The notes under the pieces are model-generated. The model worked only from the letters and a program-made list of their open reading frames with translations. It was not told where the DNA came from and did not search any database. The position numbers were made by a program, and so were the translations under genes. Of a stretch of DNA of 64,000 nt, positions 35,526 to 44,647 are shown one piece after another; position 1 is the stretch's first letter, and every line of letters starts with the position of its first letter. Where the stretch lies: contig JADKFX010000001.1 in the NCBI GenBank assembly GCA_016717265.1, positions 1,934,501 to 1,998,500 on the forward strand, read 5' to 3'. This DNA comes from Saprospiraceae bacterium. Lineage in GTDB: Bacteria > Bacteroidota > Bacteroidia > Chitinophagales > Saprospiraceae.

Positions 35526-36275
35526 TTAAATTTTAATTAATGAAACTCGTTTGATTATTGACCCTTGTTTAGCAATTAAGATATAGGATCCTGATGGCCA
35601 TTTTCTCGTATTTATTTTTACACTTTGATAAGCTGAATTCATGGCAAGAAATTCAGTATAAATACCTTTGCCTAATAAATCTGAAATTTGAATGTTTAAT
35701 GGATTTTTAGTGGTGCTTTTAAACTCAATTCTCATCATATCATTAAAAGGATTCGGCAATACATTAATGTCTAAATTATTTTGATCTGATTCTTCATAGG
35801 ATACATCGGTTGTAACTTTTATTTTTTCTGCAGAAAATCGAACTTCTGCAAATCCCATACAAGCTCCACCATAATTTGAAACCCCCGTCATCAGTATATA
35901 TTTTGCTTTTGGTATTACAACATCTACCCAATGCATTCCTTCATAGCTGTTATTTCCAGTTGCTTTTTCCAATTGAAAACTTCCTGCATGATTCCATATC
36001 AAACTATCTACGGAGTAATCTATTTTAATATCTTTCATTCCCCAGTTTAGTTGACTCGGATCATTTAAATTCCAGAATTTAATTTTATCAATCTGGTATT
36101 CATTTTTTAAATCATAAAGTATCCAATGCCCTTCTTTATTTATAGGATTTGGATTTTCTTTTGGCATACAAGTTACCCAAGCATCAAACCAATTTGTTGA
36201 ATGCCGATCTGGGAAACATTGTCCAAATATTGAATTTGAATAGATTAAAATGAGTATAAGAATAACATTTTTCAT
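35526..36275 (-). CDS. T9SS-secreted protein with discoidin-like domain
   Basis: The product has a signal peptide (about 1-18, ending NSIFGQ). An F5/8-type or galactose-binding-like domain (about 20-160) carries GHWILYDLKNEYQIDKIKFWN and GGACMGFAEVRFS. A C-terminal type A T9SS sorting domain follows (about 170-249; VLPNPFNDMMRIEF, then WPSGSYILIAKQGSIIKRVSLIKI). It should be exported by the type IX system to the surface. I chose ATG at 36275 because it starts the signal peptide; 36284 is three codons upstream. It is the third gene of the DUF1800-DUF1501 operon, so it may be cargo or a partner of those two. Confidence 0.83.
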   Translation of the reverse strand: MKNVILILILIYSNSIFGQCFPDRHSTNWFDAWVTCMPKENPNPINKEGHWILYDLKNEYQIDKIKFWNLNDPSQLNWGMKDIKIDYSVDSLIWNHAGSFQLEKATGNNSYEGMHWVDVVIPKAKYILMTGVSNYGGACMGFAEVRFSAEKIKVTTDVSYEESDQNNLDINVLPNPFNDMMRIEFKSTTKNPLNIQISDLLGKGIYTEFLAMNSAYQSVKINTRKWPSGSYILIAKQGSIIKRVSLIKI

Positions 36276-36285
36276 AGTCAGCAAT

Positions 36286-37695
36286 TTAAAATTTTAAAAA
36301 ACCTAATGGAGCTTTTCCAGATTTTGTATCATAAAAATTACCAATATTAGGAAGCATATAACTAAGATCAGAAGGTTGAACACCCATCCACAATGCTATT
36401 TCTGCGAAATATTGATCAACCGAGGTTGTTGGAATCATAATGCCATCATAAATATTTAAATCATTGTTCATGGTTAATAATGGGTATTTTCCATAGAGTC
36501 TTTTTCCATTTACAGCACCCCCCATAACAAACACATTCCCACCCCAGGCATGATCTGTACCATTGCCATTTGAAATTAAAGATCGACCAAATTCAGAAGA
36601 GGAAAAAGTAGTTACCTGATTTGAAAGATTTAACTCTTCCAATGCAGTATTAAATTCTGAAATAGCAGTATCTACTATACCTAACATTTCATTTTGATTA
36701 TTCAATACTTCATCATGATGATCCCAACCAGAAAAATTAATAAAAAATATCTGGCGTTTGAATTTTAAATCTTCATGTGCAGAAATTGTACGAGCTACCA
36801 TTTTAAATGCCTGAGAAATATCATTGTCAGAAAACTGCGTATTTATAATAGGCGCATTATCGAGTGCATCTGTAAATTTCAAATGTCCATCTCTTGAACT
36901 TCTTATAACATCCACATAGGTTTTTTGAAAAATATCCTGGTAGTTATGATCCAACATCGTATCAATTGCATGGGTACGTGCAATATTAAAGTTGTCATAG
37001 GTATTATCTGGTCTGTACCCACTAATTCCAAGACTTCCATTTCGAGGGTCGATTACAAACTCAATGGTTTCAACACCAGATTGAAATAAGTTTGTACCCG
37101 CCAATGAAATATTCATAGAGATTTCTGTAGCTTGATTCATATCGCGCATTAAATCAGCCATTTTACCGCCCCATCCTAGATTTGATCGTTTATCTGAAAC
37201 CGAAGATTGCCATTGTTGATATTGATCTGAATGTGATAAAAGACCTAATGGAACTTTTACAGTGCCATTATAAAGTTCATCTTTAGTAGTTGGTTCCAAC
37301 AAGGTTCCAACATTAGAAATAAAGGTTAATTTTCCATCTTCAAATAATTTTTGGGCGTGTTTCATAGAGGGATGAATGCCAAATGTTCTACCTGGTGAAT
37401 TATTTACTGTAATAGGTAATAATTCAGTTTTTGGGATGGCCAGGTTAGATCGTATTTTAGCATAATCCGTATATTCTTTATTCCCCATTGGCACGAGCAT
37501 ATTATAGGAATCATTGCCGCCGGAAAGCATTAAACAAACTAAGGCTTTGTATTGTGGGTCCATCATGGAATTCGCAGCGGTAAGCGCATTGATGCCTTTT
37601 AAATGGATTAATGAATTCATGATAGAAGTATACCCTAATGCAGCGCAACTTAATTGACCTACAAATTTTCTTCTGGATATTTTATTGATAGTCAT
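36286..37695 (-). CDS. DUF1501 family protein
   Basis: The 469-residue protein has an N-terminal twin-arginine-like leader (SRRKFVGQLSCAALG), suggesting export. The sulfatase-like/alkaline-phosphatase fold of DUF1501 follows: LVCLMLSGGNDSYNMLVP, GIHPSMKHAQKLF, SHSDQYQQWQ, FINFSGWDHHDEVL, TTFSSSEFGRSL and GNGTDHAWGG. The His/Asp-rich stretches probably bind metal. The biochemical activity is unknown. It starts seven bases after the DUF1800 gene stop. These two families are very often adjacent in Bacteroidota and Planctomycetota, so they probably work together. Confidence 0.88.
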   Translation of the reverse strand: MTINKISRRKFVGQLSCAALGYTSIMNSLIHLKGINALTAANSMMDPQYKALVCLMLSGGNDSYNMLVPMGNKEYTDYAKIRSNLAIPKTELLPITVNNSPGRTFGIHPSMKHAQKLFEDGKLTFISNVGTLLEPTTKDELYNGTVKVPLGLLSHSDQYQQWQSSVSDKRSNLGWGGKMADLMRDMNQATEISMNISLAGTNLFQSGVETIEFVIDPRNGSLGISGYRPDNTYDNFNIARTHAIDTMLDHNYQDIFQKTYVDVIRSSRDGHLKFTDALDNAPIINTQFSDNDISQAFKMVARTISAHEDLKFKRQIFFINFSGWDHHDEVLNNQNEMLGIVDTAISEFNTALEELNLSNQVTTFSSSEFGRSLISNGNGTDHAWGGNVFVMGGAVNGKRLYGKYPLLTMNNDLNIYDGIMIPTTSVDQYFAEIALWMGVQPSDLSYMLPNIGNFYDTKSGKAPLGFLKF

Positions 37696-37702
37696 TTGAT
37701 GT

Positions 37703-39499
37703 TTATTTAAAGATTGCGTAATCAGGTGAAATCATAATTAGATAAAGTGCCATTCGAACACGCTCTTCCCGGTAATTACCGAAAATGAATTTACCCATTG
37801 TTTCTTTAATTATGCCTCTCGTGCGGTCGCTTAAAGTTCCATGTGTAAGTAAGATATCCAAACGATTTACAAGTATTTCTGGATCTTGAGCCAGCGCTTC
37901 TAATTCATTTAAATTTAAAATTGCATATGGATCATCTCGTTCCCAACTATACATAACATAATCATAAACGGACCAATTATTCACTTGATTTAAATAACCG
38001 ATGCTCGTTCTTGAATTGTGAATTTGAAATTCTGGTCCTACCAAACCATTTTTATCCAATTCTCCCTTTGGTCTGTAAAAGGGTGAAAAGAAATTAAAAA
38101 CAGAAGGAGCTAATAATGGTAACTGACCTGTATTATTAAAAAAATCATATCCAATATTCCAGTATCTGCCATAATATTGTTCAACATCCATGGCAGCTGC
38201 AAAATGAGAATACCTAAGAAATGGTTCACGTAATTGGCCATTGTGTTCATCCATCATCCAATCACAATCTCTAGCTTCAGGATCTAATAAAATAGCCTTA
38301 ATGATAGCTGCTAAATTACCGCGCACACCTTTACCATCGTTATCAAAAACCCTGGAAATTCGATTAATATAAGCTGGACTTGGATTCGATTTAATAAGCC
38401 TTTGTATAAGCTGTTTACTAAAAAACGGACCTACATTAGGATGTTGGAAAAGTACTTCTACAGCATCCCGAACATCTCTCATTCCGGATTGACCTTCTGG
38501 AATTATGGCTCCATTTAAAAGATATTTTTTTCCAGGTTCATGATAATATTCATACATTTTCATGGGAGCAGTCATATCTGCCAAATAAATGCCCATTCCA
38601 AAAACAGCGGTATCTGTGTACATATTGGGAACCACTTTAGAAATCCCTAATCCCGTAAATATTTTTGCAAATTCCTTTATATCTAATTGTGTGTAAGTAG
38701 GTATCGCTTGCCCTTGATTGTCCAATTTTATACTTCCATCAGAATTCAATTCATTGAGCCCAATACTAAATAATTGCATAATTTCTCGGGCATAATTTTC
38801 GTCTGGTTTAGTATTTTCTATGGTATCTGTTTTCGGGTTATTTAAATGACTTAAATAAAAACCCATACAAGGATGTAGTGTAACATCCAATAAAATATCC
38901 TTTACATTACCGAAAGCATGTTTCGTAAAGATGTCATAATAACTAGCTAATCCGGCACCAAAGCCATCCAAACCAGAATCAAAAGAAACAACATAGATTT
39001 CACTCAAAGCCAATGCAATTCGCTGTCTTAATTTGTCTTGATTATTCATGTGGGCAGTCCACCAAGCGTATTGGAAATGAATCCAATTTGGCATTGATAC
39101 GATGTTGGCAGAATCCCCTCCAGTGGCAAAATGCCAATCGACAACTTCTTTGAAAACAGCTTCGGTTTCTTTTAAATAAGATGTAGGAGTGCTTTTAATT
39201 TGGGTATCAATCCAATTCCCAAAATCCATCCCTGCTACTTTTTTGATTTCGGCAAGATTTGACCCTAGGGTAGCTTGGTAAAGAAAACGACTAGCGTTTA
39301 TTTGATCGAAAATCATTCCATCGCCATTGATGGTAGCAAAAGCTGAAGTGGAATCTTTTCGATTCGATGGTTTCCAGTTATCACTTGAAATAACCGAAAT
39401 TGAATTTGAATTAGGACCTCCGAGGATCACTTTTTGTGAATAAAGCAAATCCACAAAAAGCCCCATACAAATTATCCCTGTAATTAATTTGTAGTTCAT
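37703..39499 (-). CDS. DUF1800 family protein
   Basis: This protein of about 598 residues has a signal peptide (MNYKLITGIICMGLFVDLLYSQ) and the long DUF1800 domain. Landmarks are ASRFLYQATLGSNLAEIKKV, WHFATGGDS, LRQRIALALSEIYVVS, HPCMGFYLSHLNN, DENYAREIMQLFSIGL, RLIKSNPSPAYINRISRVF and RYSHFAAAMDVEQYYGRYWN. The family is secreted and linked to DUF1501; its enzymatic role is unknown. I set the start at ATG 39499, which begins the signal peptide; an ATG at 39517 adds six residues. It is the first gene of a three-gene minus-strand operon whose upstream region holds twin palindromes. Confidence 0.87.
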   Translation of the reverse strand: MNYKLITGIICMGLFVDLLYSQKVILGGPNSNSISVISSDNWKPSNRKDSTSAFATINGDGMIFDQINASRFLYQATLGSNLAEIKKVAGMDFGNWIDTQIKSTPTSYLKETEAVFKEVVDWHFATGGDSANIVSMPNWIHFQYAWWTAHMNNQDKLRQRIALALSEIYVVSFDSGLDGFGAGLASYYDIFTKHAFGNVKDILLDVTLHPCMGFYLSHLNNPKTDTIENTKPDENYAREIMQLFSIGLNELNSDGSIKLDNQGQAIPTYTQLDIKEFAKIFTGLGISKVVPNMYTDTAVFGMGIYLADMTAPMKMYEYYHEPGKKYLLNGAIIPEGQSGMRDVRDAVEVLFQHPNVGPFFSKQLIQRLIKSNPSPAYINRISRVFDNDGKGVRGNLAAIIKAILLDPEARDCDWMMDEHNGQLREPFLRYSHFAAAMDVEQYYGRYWNIGYDFFNNTGQLPLLAPSVFNFFSPFYRPKGELDKNGLVGPEFQIHNSRTSIGYLNQVNNWSVYDYVMYSWERDDPYAILNLNELEALAQDPEILVNRLDILLTHGTLSDRTRGIIKETMGKFIFGNYREERVRMALYLIMISPDYAIFK

Positions 39500-39593
39500 T
39501 TTGTTTGATTTTGGCAATCAACTTTTAAATTGCCGGAATAAAAGTAGAAGGCAAATCTCTGGATTCCAATTTTTTAATCTTTTATTTTAAAAA

Positions 39594-39645
39594 ATCAGGG
39601 TTTACCCTGATTGATTTAATGTATTTTATCAGGGAAAACCCTGAT
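39594..39645. repeat. Twin 18-bp palindromes, possible paired operator
   Basis: ATCAGGGTTTACCCTGAT (39594-39611) and ATCAGGGAAAACCCTGAT (39628-39645) share ATCAGGG/CCCTGAT arms and differ only in the centre. Their centres are 34 bases apart, slightly more than three helical turns, so two dimers could sit on about the same face. Neither has the T run of a terminator, and no gene ends here. They probably bind a regulator of the two divergent secreted-protein units. Confidence 0.65.
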
Positions 39646-39755
39646 TATTCAAATTTATGTGCTAGCGAAAGATTGAGAATTGATATATTATGATTTATTA
39701 TAATGTGTTAAATAAGTTGATTTTTTTTGCGAATATTCCCAAGTTCCATTAATTT

Positions 39756-39763
39756 TATATTTG
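39756..39763 (+). promoter_or_regulatory. -7 box for the large T9SS protein gene
   Basis: TATATTTG fits TAnnTTTG and lies 37 bases before the ATG at 39801. The -33 position is not a good match. Confidence 0.45.
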
Positions 39764-39800
39764 AATTTTTTTAATACTATCACCTTTAATACCCTTTATT

Positions 39801-42800
39801 ATGAGAATCAATTTTAAACACGTTTTGATTTTTACCTTTATAGGTTTCATTTTTAGCCAGGTTCTGCATGCCCAGATTTATGAAAAATTGAATGGTCCTT
39901 ACGGAGGAGGTGCAAAAGTTTATGAAGGAAAAAGTGGGAATTTATTTCAATTTTATTATGATACGGATGATAATTTAGTGATATACAGGTCCGTAAATGG
40001 AGGCTCTTATTGGAATCGAATGCCGAATTCGCCTATGAAAACTTCCTATGACCCCATTGTCGTAGGCCTTGATGGTAATCTTTATGGCGCTTTAAACGAC
40101 AAAATTTATACTTCTGTTAATAATGGACAATCCTGGGGGACTATTAAATCACCTAATACAAACCCCATTAGAACAGTGCAAGCTTTACCCAATGGAGTTT
40201 TACTAATAGCTCAGGAAGATAAGGTGTATCAATCTTCCAACAACGGACTAAACTGGGTCTCCTTTCCATTAATAAATATGGATCGGTTTTTTTATAATAA
40301 ACACACAAATCAAGTCTATGCAATTAATTTTAATAAATTATATGTTTCAAATGACTTTGGTATCACTTGGGGATTGTTATTTGAGGATACATTTGGTTTT
40401 GAGAAGGAAAAGGAATTAGAGGTTTCATCTAATGGTTTTATTTACATTGGTGCACAAGCTTATTTTTGGAAACTTGATACGAATGGTAACTTAATACTAA
40501 GAACAGAATTTACTTCAGGCGCTTCATCCATTGTTGATATAGCCTTGGAACCAAATGGTACATTATATGCAAGTAAAAACCTACTATCTTATTATTCTTT
40601 GAATAATGGAGATACTTGGTCTAAAATTCCTCCAAATGGAAGTGTTCAAAATAATTTTTACACAATTTCTGCAATAAGTAGTGGTTCCGTTTTTGGTCAT
40701 AAATTAACAGGAAGTTTATACCAGTCTGACAATTTATCGAATTGGTATTTTTCTGCACAAGGTATGAATTATGCATCCATTCTGGAAATAGAATTTTTCT
40801 CAGAAACTAAATTACTGGTCCTTACCCACGATGGTTTATTTTATTCTGATGATTCGGGTTTGAATTGGTCATTTGTCATTTCTTCTCAATCTCAGGCTAT
40901 ATCACCAAAAACAGATCGGATTGTTTTAATAGGGAGCGATTTTTTCTTTAAAGATTTGGACAAACTGCTTTATTTTAAAGATGTAAAAAGTCAAGCAATT
41001 CAAGTTAAAATTAATGGGACACAAACTTTGGTTAATAAACTTTTTTTTAATCCCAAAACAAGAACTTTATTTTCTATGGAAGGGGCTTTTTTATATCGAT
41101 CCCTGGATTTGGGTAAAAACTGGGAATTGAACACTTTAAGTGATGTTGAGGATTTATACTCTTTTGCAGATGGATCTATGGTAGTCATCACAAAGGATGG
41201 TATTAAAAGATCTGGTGACAATGGAAATTCATGGAATTTTATTATGCCATTAACACATCATAATACCAGCAGAATAATAGGAAATGGATTTTCGAATGCG
41301 TATATTTATTTTTTTGATAAAGCTTGGAAATTAATTCAAAGTATTGATCGTGGCATCACCTGGGAATTAATTTCCATTCAAGATCCAAATGCAATTATCA
41401 TCGAACCGGCCACAGGCCAAGCATGCAATAATATAGATCAATTATTTGTAGGAAGCCTTACCGGAGAAATCTACCGTTCTGCAGATTTTGGAAATAGCTT
41501 TCAAGTTTATTTGGATGGTATTCATAGTTTCACAAATCTGGATTTATCACCCCTGCAAAAATTATATCTGCTTACCCATGAAGATGGTTTATATAGAACT
41601 AAAATTTCTACGAGTTCAAATCGGATTTTAACAGGAAATGTTTTTTCTGATGAGAATAAGAATTGCACAAAAGAAGCTGGAGAATCTAATCTTAAAAAGC
41701 GAATTATTACTGCAAGTAAAGGATCACAAAACGTATTTTCATATTCAGATGCTAATGGTGATTTTCGATTACCAATAGAACAAGGGGATTATACGATTCA
41801 GGTTCCATCAAATAACAATACCTGGAAAAGTTGTGTAAAAACAGTTGTTAGTTCGACTTACAATTTTGCAGATACTTTATATCTCGGACTTCAAATAAAT
41901 AGCCTGTGTCCTTTTATGGAACTTGATATTCAGGCTCCCATTTTAAGAAGATGTTTTGATTCTGACATTTATGTTTATTATTCAAATACAGGTACGCAAG
42001 TTGCAAAAGATGCCTATATAGATATTCAGCTTGATTCCTTATTTGAATTTGTAGGCTCAACAAAACCAATTACAAGTCAAATTGGCAATTCATATCGCTT
42101 TAATCTAGGAGATGTAGCGGAAGGTTTTTCTGGATTCTTTAAGATTACGATAAAGGTTTCATGTAATGCCAGATTAGGGCAGATACATTGTGTTGAGGCG
42201 CATATTTATCCCGATACTTCTTGCCTTAATTCAGCGAATGCACATATTCAAACTACGGCCAATTGCCTGGGTGATTCTACGCAGTTGATTATAAGAAATA
42301 TTGGAAATGCATCCATGGTCTCTGCGAAAAAATATTCAATAATTGACCAAAGTAATTCCAGTTCGAATATTCAAGCATTCGAAACGGGTGTGTTCTTTCT
42401 AACAGCCGGACAAGAGTTTATTAAAGTTATACCTAGTAGAGCCCGCGTATTGTTTATTGCGGAGCAAGATGATGCATATCCTTATAATAAATTGTCAAGT
42501 ACTGAAATAATTTCTTGTGCACAAAATCCAGTACCCGGAGCTGCTGGTTTTAGAATTTCAAATTTAGATGAAGAAGAACCCTATATCTCAAAATTTTGTC
42601 AAGCAAATCGAGGTAGTTTTGATCCAAATGATATTACCGGTTACCCATTGGGAATCACTGATAAAAAATATATTGATGTATCTCAGGACATTGAATACAT
42701 AATCCGTTTTCAAAATACAGGGACAGATACTGCATTTAATATTAGAATCAAAAATGAACTTCCTATAAAGCAATTGGATTTGACTTCATTAATTTTAGGA

Positions 42801-43328
42801 GCCTCTTCTCATCCCTATAGTGTCACAATCGATCCTTTGGGTACATTGATATTTTCATTTTCAAATATTTTGCTTCCAGACTCCAGTATTCATGAGAAAG
42901 CTTCTCATGGGTTTATTCAGTATCGTATACAACCCTTGTCAAAAATAGCAAATGGAACTAAAATTTTGAATAATGCAAATATTTTCTTCGACTTTAATGA
43001 TGCCGTAAAAACAAATACAGATTTTCATACCATTGGGGTTCCGATTCCAGTTAGATCAACTGAATTGAATAACACTCATCCATTTGATTTTGATATTTCT
43101 CCAAATCCTATAACAGGAGTTTCCAAAGTTAAAATCCTGGGAACCACCCTGAATGAAACCTTTATACTTAAATGTATGGATCTTAATTACAGAGAAATTT
43201 GGACAAAAACATTTACAGGAAATCAAACCACAATTGAAAAGTCGAATTTAAATCCTGGTGTTTATCTATTGGAAATGATGACCCTAAAAGGGGAGACCAT
43301 GCAGATTCGCAAATTAATTGTAGAGTAA
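39801..43328 (+). CDS. Large T9SS-secreted protein with Asp-box propeller repeats
   Basis: The 1175-residue surface or secreted protein has a signal peptide (about 1-24, ending LHAQ). About ten Asp-box-like repeats follow (SVNNGQSW, SSNNGLNW, SNDFGITW, SLNNGDTW, SDDSGLNW, SLDLGKNW, SGDNGNSW, SIDRGITW), a sialidase/sortilin-type beta-propeller over about 65-570. Next comes an SdrD/carboxypeptidase-regulatory-like segment (about 610-675; GNVFSDENKNC, SYSDANGDFRLPIEQGDYTIQ). Then there are Ig-like domains, including the FDPNDITGYPLG ... ILNNANIFFDFNDAV module common in T9SS cargo. A type A sorting domain closes it (about 1095-1175). Catalytic sialidase residues are not evident, so it may bind rather than cut glycans. 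Confidence 0.87.
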   Translation: MRINFKHVLIFTFIGFIFSQVLHAQIYEKLNGPYGGGAKVYEGKSGNLFQFYYDTDDNLVIYRSVNGGSYWNRMPNSPMKTSYDPIVVGLDGNLYGALNDKIYTSVNNGQSWGTIKSPNTNPIRTVQALPNGVLLIAQEDKVYQSSNNGLNWVSFPLINMDRFFYNKHTNQVYAINFNKLYVSNDFGITWGLLFEDTFGFEKEKELEVSSNGFIYIGAQAYFWKLDTNGNLILRTEFTSGASSIVDIALEPNGTLYASKNLLSYYSLNNGDTWSKIPPNGSVQNNFYTISAISSGSVFGHKLTGSLYQSDNLSNWYFSAQGMNYASILEIEFFSETKLLVLTHDGLFYSDDSGLNWSFVISSQSQAISPKTDRIVLIGSDFFFKDLDKLLYFKDVKSQAIQVKINGTQTLVNKLFFNPKTRTLFSMEGAFLYRSLDLGKNWELNTLSDVEDLYSFADGSMVVITKDGIKRSGDNGNSWNFIMPLTHHNTSRIIGNGFSNAYIYFFDKAWKLIQSIDRGITWELISIQDPNAIIIEPATGQACNNIDQLFVGSLTGEIYRSADFGNSFQVYLDGIHSFTNLDLSPLQKLYLLTHEDGLYRTKISTSSNRILTGNVFSDENKNCTKEAGESNLKKRIITASKGSQNVFSYSDANGDFRLPIEQGDYTIQVPSNNNTWKSCVKTVVSSTYNFADTLYLGLQINSLCPFMELDIQAPILRRCFDSDIYVYYSNTGTQVAKDAYIDIQLDSLFEFVGSTKPITSQIGNSYRFNLGDVAEGFSGFFKITIKVSCNARLGQIHCVEAHIYPDTSCLNSANAHIQTTANCLGDSTQLIIRNIGNASMVSAKKYSIIDQSNSSSNIQAFETGVFFLTAGQEFIKVIPSRARVLFIAEQDDAYPYNKLSSTEIISCAQNPVPGAAGFRISNLDEEEPYISKFCQANRGSFDPNDITGYPLGITDKKYIDVSQDIEYIIRFQNTGTDTAFNIRIKNELPIKQLDLTSLILGASSHPYSVTIDPLGTLIFSFSNILLPDSSIHEKASHGFIQYRIQPLSKIANGTKILNNANIFFDFNDAVKTNTDFHTIGVPIPVRSTELNNTHPFDFDISPNPITGVSKVKILGTTLNETFILKCMDLNYREIWTKTFTGNQTTIEKSNLNPGVYLLEMMTLKGETMQIRKLIVE

Positions 43329-43411
43329 ATAGTTAGGAAAGTTTTAACTTATTTTAATTTGAATAGATGCAGGATTGCAATTTTATTTTCAGCTTCATTG
43401 GAAGGTTCCAA

Positions 43412-44347
43412 TTATTCGGTTGTTAAATTGTTTTGGCTTAAGATCAATTTGTATTTTTCAAGATAAGAAGTTGCCATAATTTTTGAGTTAAATTTGCTTG
43501 TTGCATATTCATGACAAGCTTCCCTTGAATATTGATTGGAACGTTCAAGAGCATCCGATAAAGCATTAAGATCAGCAGAAAGGAATCCTATTTTATCGTT
43601 GACTATTTCTGGCAAGGAGCCTCGTGGAGTTCCAAATACCGGGCAGCCGAAATACAGACTTTCAATAATCGCCAAACCAAATGGTTCATCCCACAGCACT
43701 GGAAAAATGAGCCCTTTGGATCCTTGTAATAATTCATTTTTTTCTTTACCACCTACCATGCCACAAAATGATACGCGATTGCTCATTGTAAACCGAAATC
43801 CCATTCTGAAATTAAGACGATTCCCACCTAATACTTTCAAATGTTCGTCTTTGGTTTTATTTATAATTTGAATAGCTCCTTTTACATTTTTTAATCGCCA
43901 TGAAGCGTTTCCCAAAAAATGAAAATAGTTTCTTTGATTATTTAAGTCTGGAATTCCATAGTCATCCCAATCTAATCCATTATATACATATTGTGTTGAA
44001 TGATTTCTTGCTGCATGATTTTTGGAAACAAACACTGTGTTTTTATCAAGAATTTCAGATGGATGTGGATTTCCATGCATTGTAACGAGATAGGGCTTAT
44101 CAATTTTTTCTTTTAATTGAAAATTAAAATGTACAAAATCAATATGTCTTGGAATTTGTTGATTTAATGATTTTGTTTTGTCCAAATAAAGGACTTCTGC
44201 AAATTCGCAAGTTGAATTTTCTTCAACCAGAAAGCTAATCTGATGACCCATTTTGGATAATTCTTTTCCCAAATACCAAATTACACGTTCCGTTCCGCCA
44301 TACTTGGTCACAGGTATTTTTCCAGTATTGGCTATTAGAATATGCAT
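43412..44347 (-). CDS. Glycosyltransferase family 4-like
   Basis: The 311-residue GT-B protein has the N-terminal IANTGKIPVTKYGGTERVIWYLGKEL (the GG-E/R-V acceptor-side pattern). Its C-terminal donor site is PVLWDEPFGLAIIESLYFGCPVFGTPRGSLPEIV, the E-P-F-G-x4-E signature of retaining GT4 enzymes. It is a little shorter than usual (about 350-400). It is not in an operon: a large secreted-protein gene converges from one side and ftsK lies about 300 bases upstream. The acceptor is unknown. A possible -7 box is at 44372-44379. Confidence 0.85.
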   Translation of the reverse strand: MHILIANTGKIPVTKYGGTERVIWYLGKELSKMGHQISFLVEENSTCEFAEVLYLDKTKSLNQQIPRHIDFVHFNFQLKEKIDKPYLVTMHGNPHPSEILDKNTVFVSKNHAARNHSTQYVYNGLDWDDYGIPDLNNQRNYFHFLGNASWRLKNVKGAIQIINKTKDEHLKVLGGNRLNFRMGFRFTMSNRVSFCGMVGGKEKNELLQGSKGLIFPVLWDEPFGLAIIESLYFGCPVFGTPRGSLPEIVNDKIGFLSADLNALSDALERSNQYSREACHEYATSKFNSKIMATSYLEKYKLILSQNNLTTE

Positions 44348-44371
44348 AGAAAGAATTATTTAAAGAAAAAC

Positions 44372-44379
44372 AAAATTAC
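44372..44379 (-). promoter_or_regulatory. Possible -7 box for the lone glycosyltransferase
   Basis: On the minus strand this reads TAATTTTG, which fits TAnnTTTG, 25 bases before the ATG. The -33 position reads ATG rather than TTG at the expected distance. Confidence 0.4.
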
Positions 44380-44530
44380 AGGATTTGATAAGAGTATCAT
44401 GAAAATTGATTTATAAAATTTAAAAAGCGGTAGGAGTGTGACGAAAGATTATATTTTATTTAAAATTTATTTGGCAGTTTTAAGTTCATTTAAATAACTC
44501 AACGGTAACAAAGATTTGAAAGATTCAGGC

Positions 44531-44560
44531 AAAAAAAAAGCCCTTGTGGTCAGCAAGGGC
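44531..44560 (-). terminator. Rho-independent terminator after ftsK
   Basis: On the minus strand the stem GCCCTTG / CAAGGGC with a seven-base loop is followed by nine T residues. It lies about 85 bases after the ftsK stop at 44648. Confidence 0.85.
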
Positions 44561-44647
44561 AAAATCTACTATCAATCTCAGTTGGTAAAAATCAAAATAG
44601 AATTCAAAATGTAGGTATCATGTGTGTGTAGTAATCATACCTGTTTA

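Larger units (their letters stand above)
39500..39800. other. Divergent control region between the DUF1800 operon and the large T9SS gene
   Basis: The 301 bases hold two matching palindromes (39594-39611 and 39628-39645) and a -7 box TATATTTG (39756-39763) facing the plus-strand gene. No open frame is convincing. The palindromes are described separately. Confidence 0.6.

Noticed and set aside
36286..39499. The DUF1800/DUF1501 pair as a new defence or conflict system
   Set aside because: The pair is very common as neighbours in Bacteroidota and Planctomycetota and has signal peptides pointing outside the cell. There is no nuclease, sensor or phage-linked gene beside it.
39594..39645. The twin palindromes read as terminators
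   Set aside because: Both flanking genes start here rather than end, and there is no T run after either stem, so termination does not fit.
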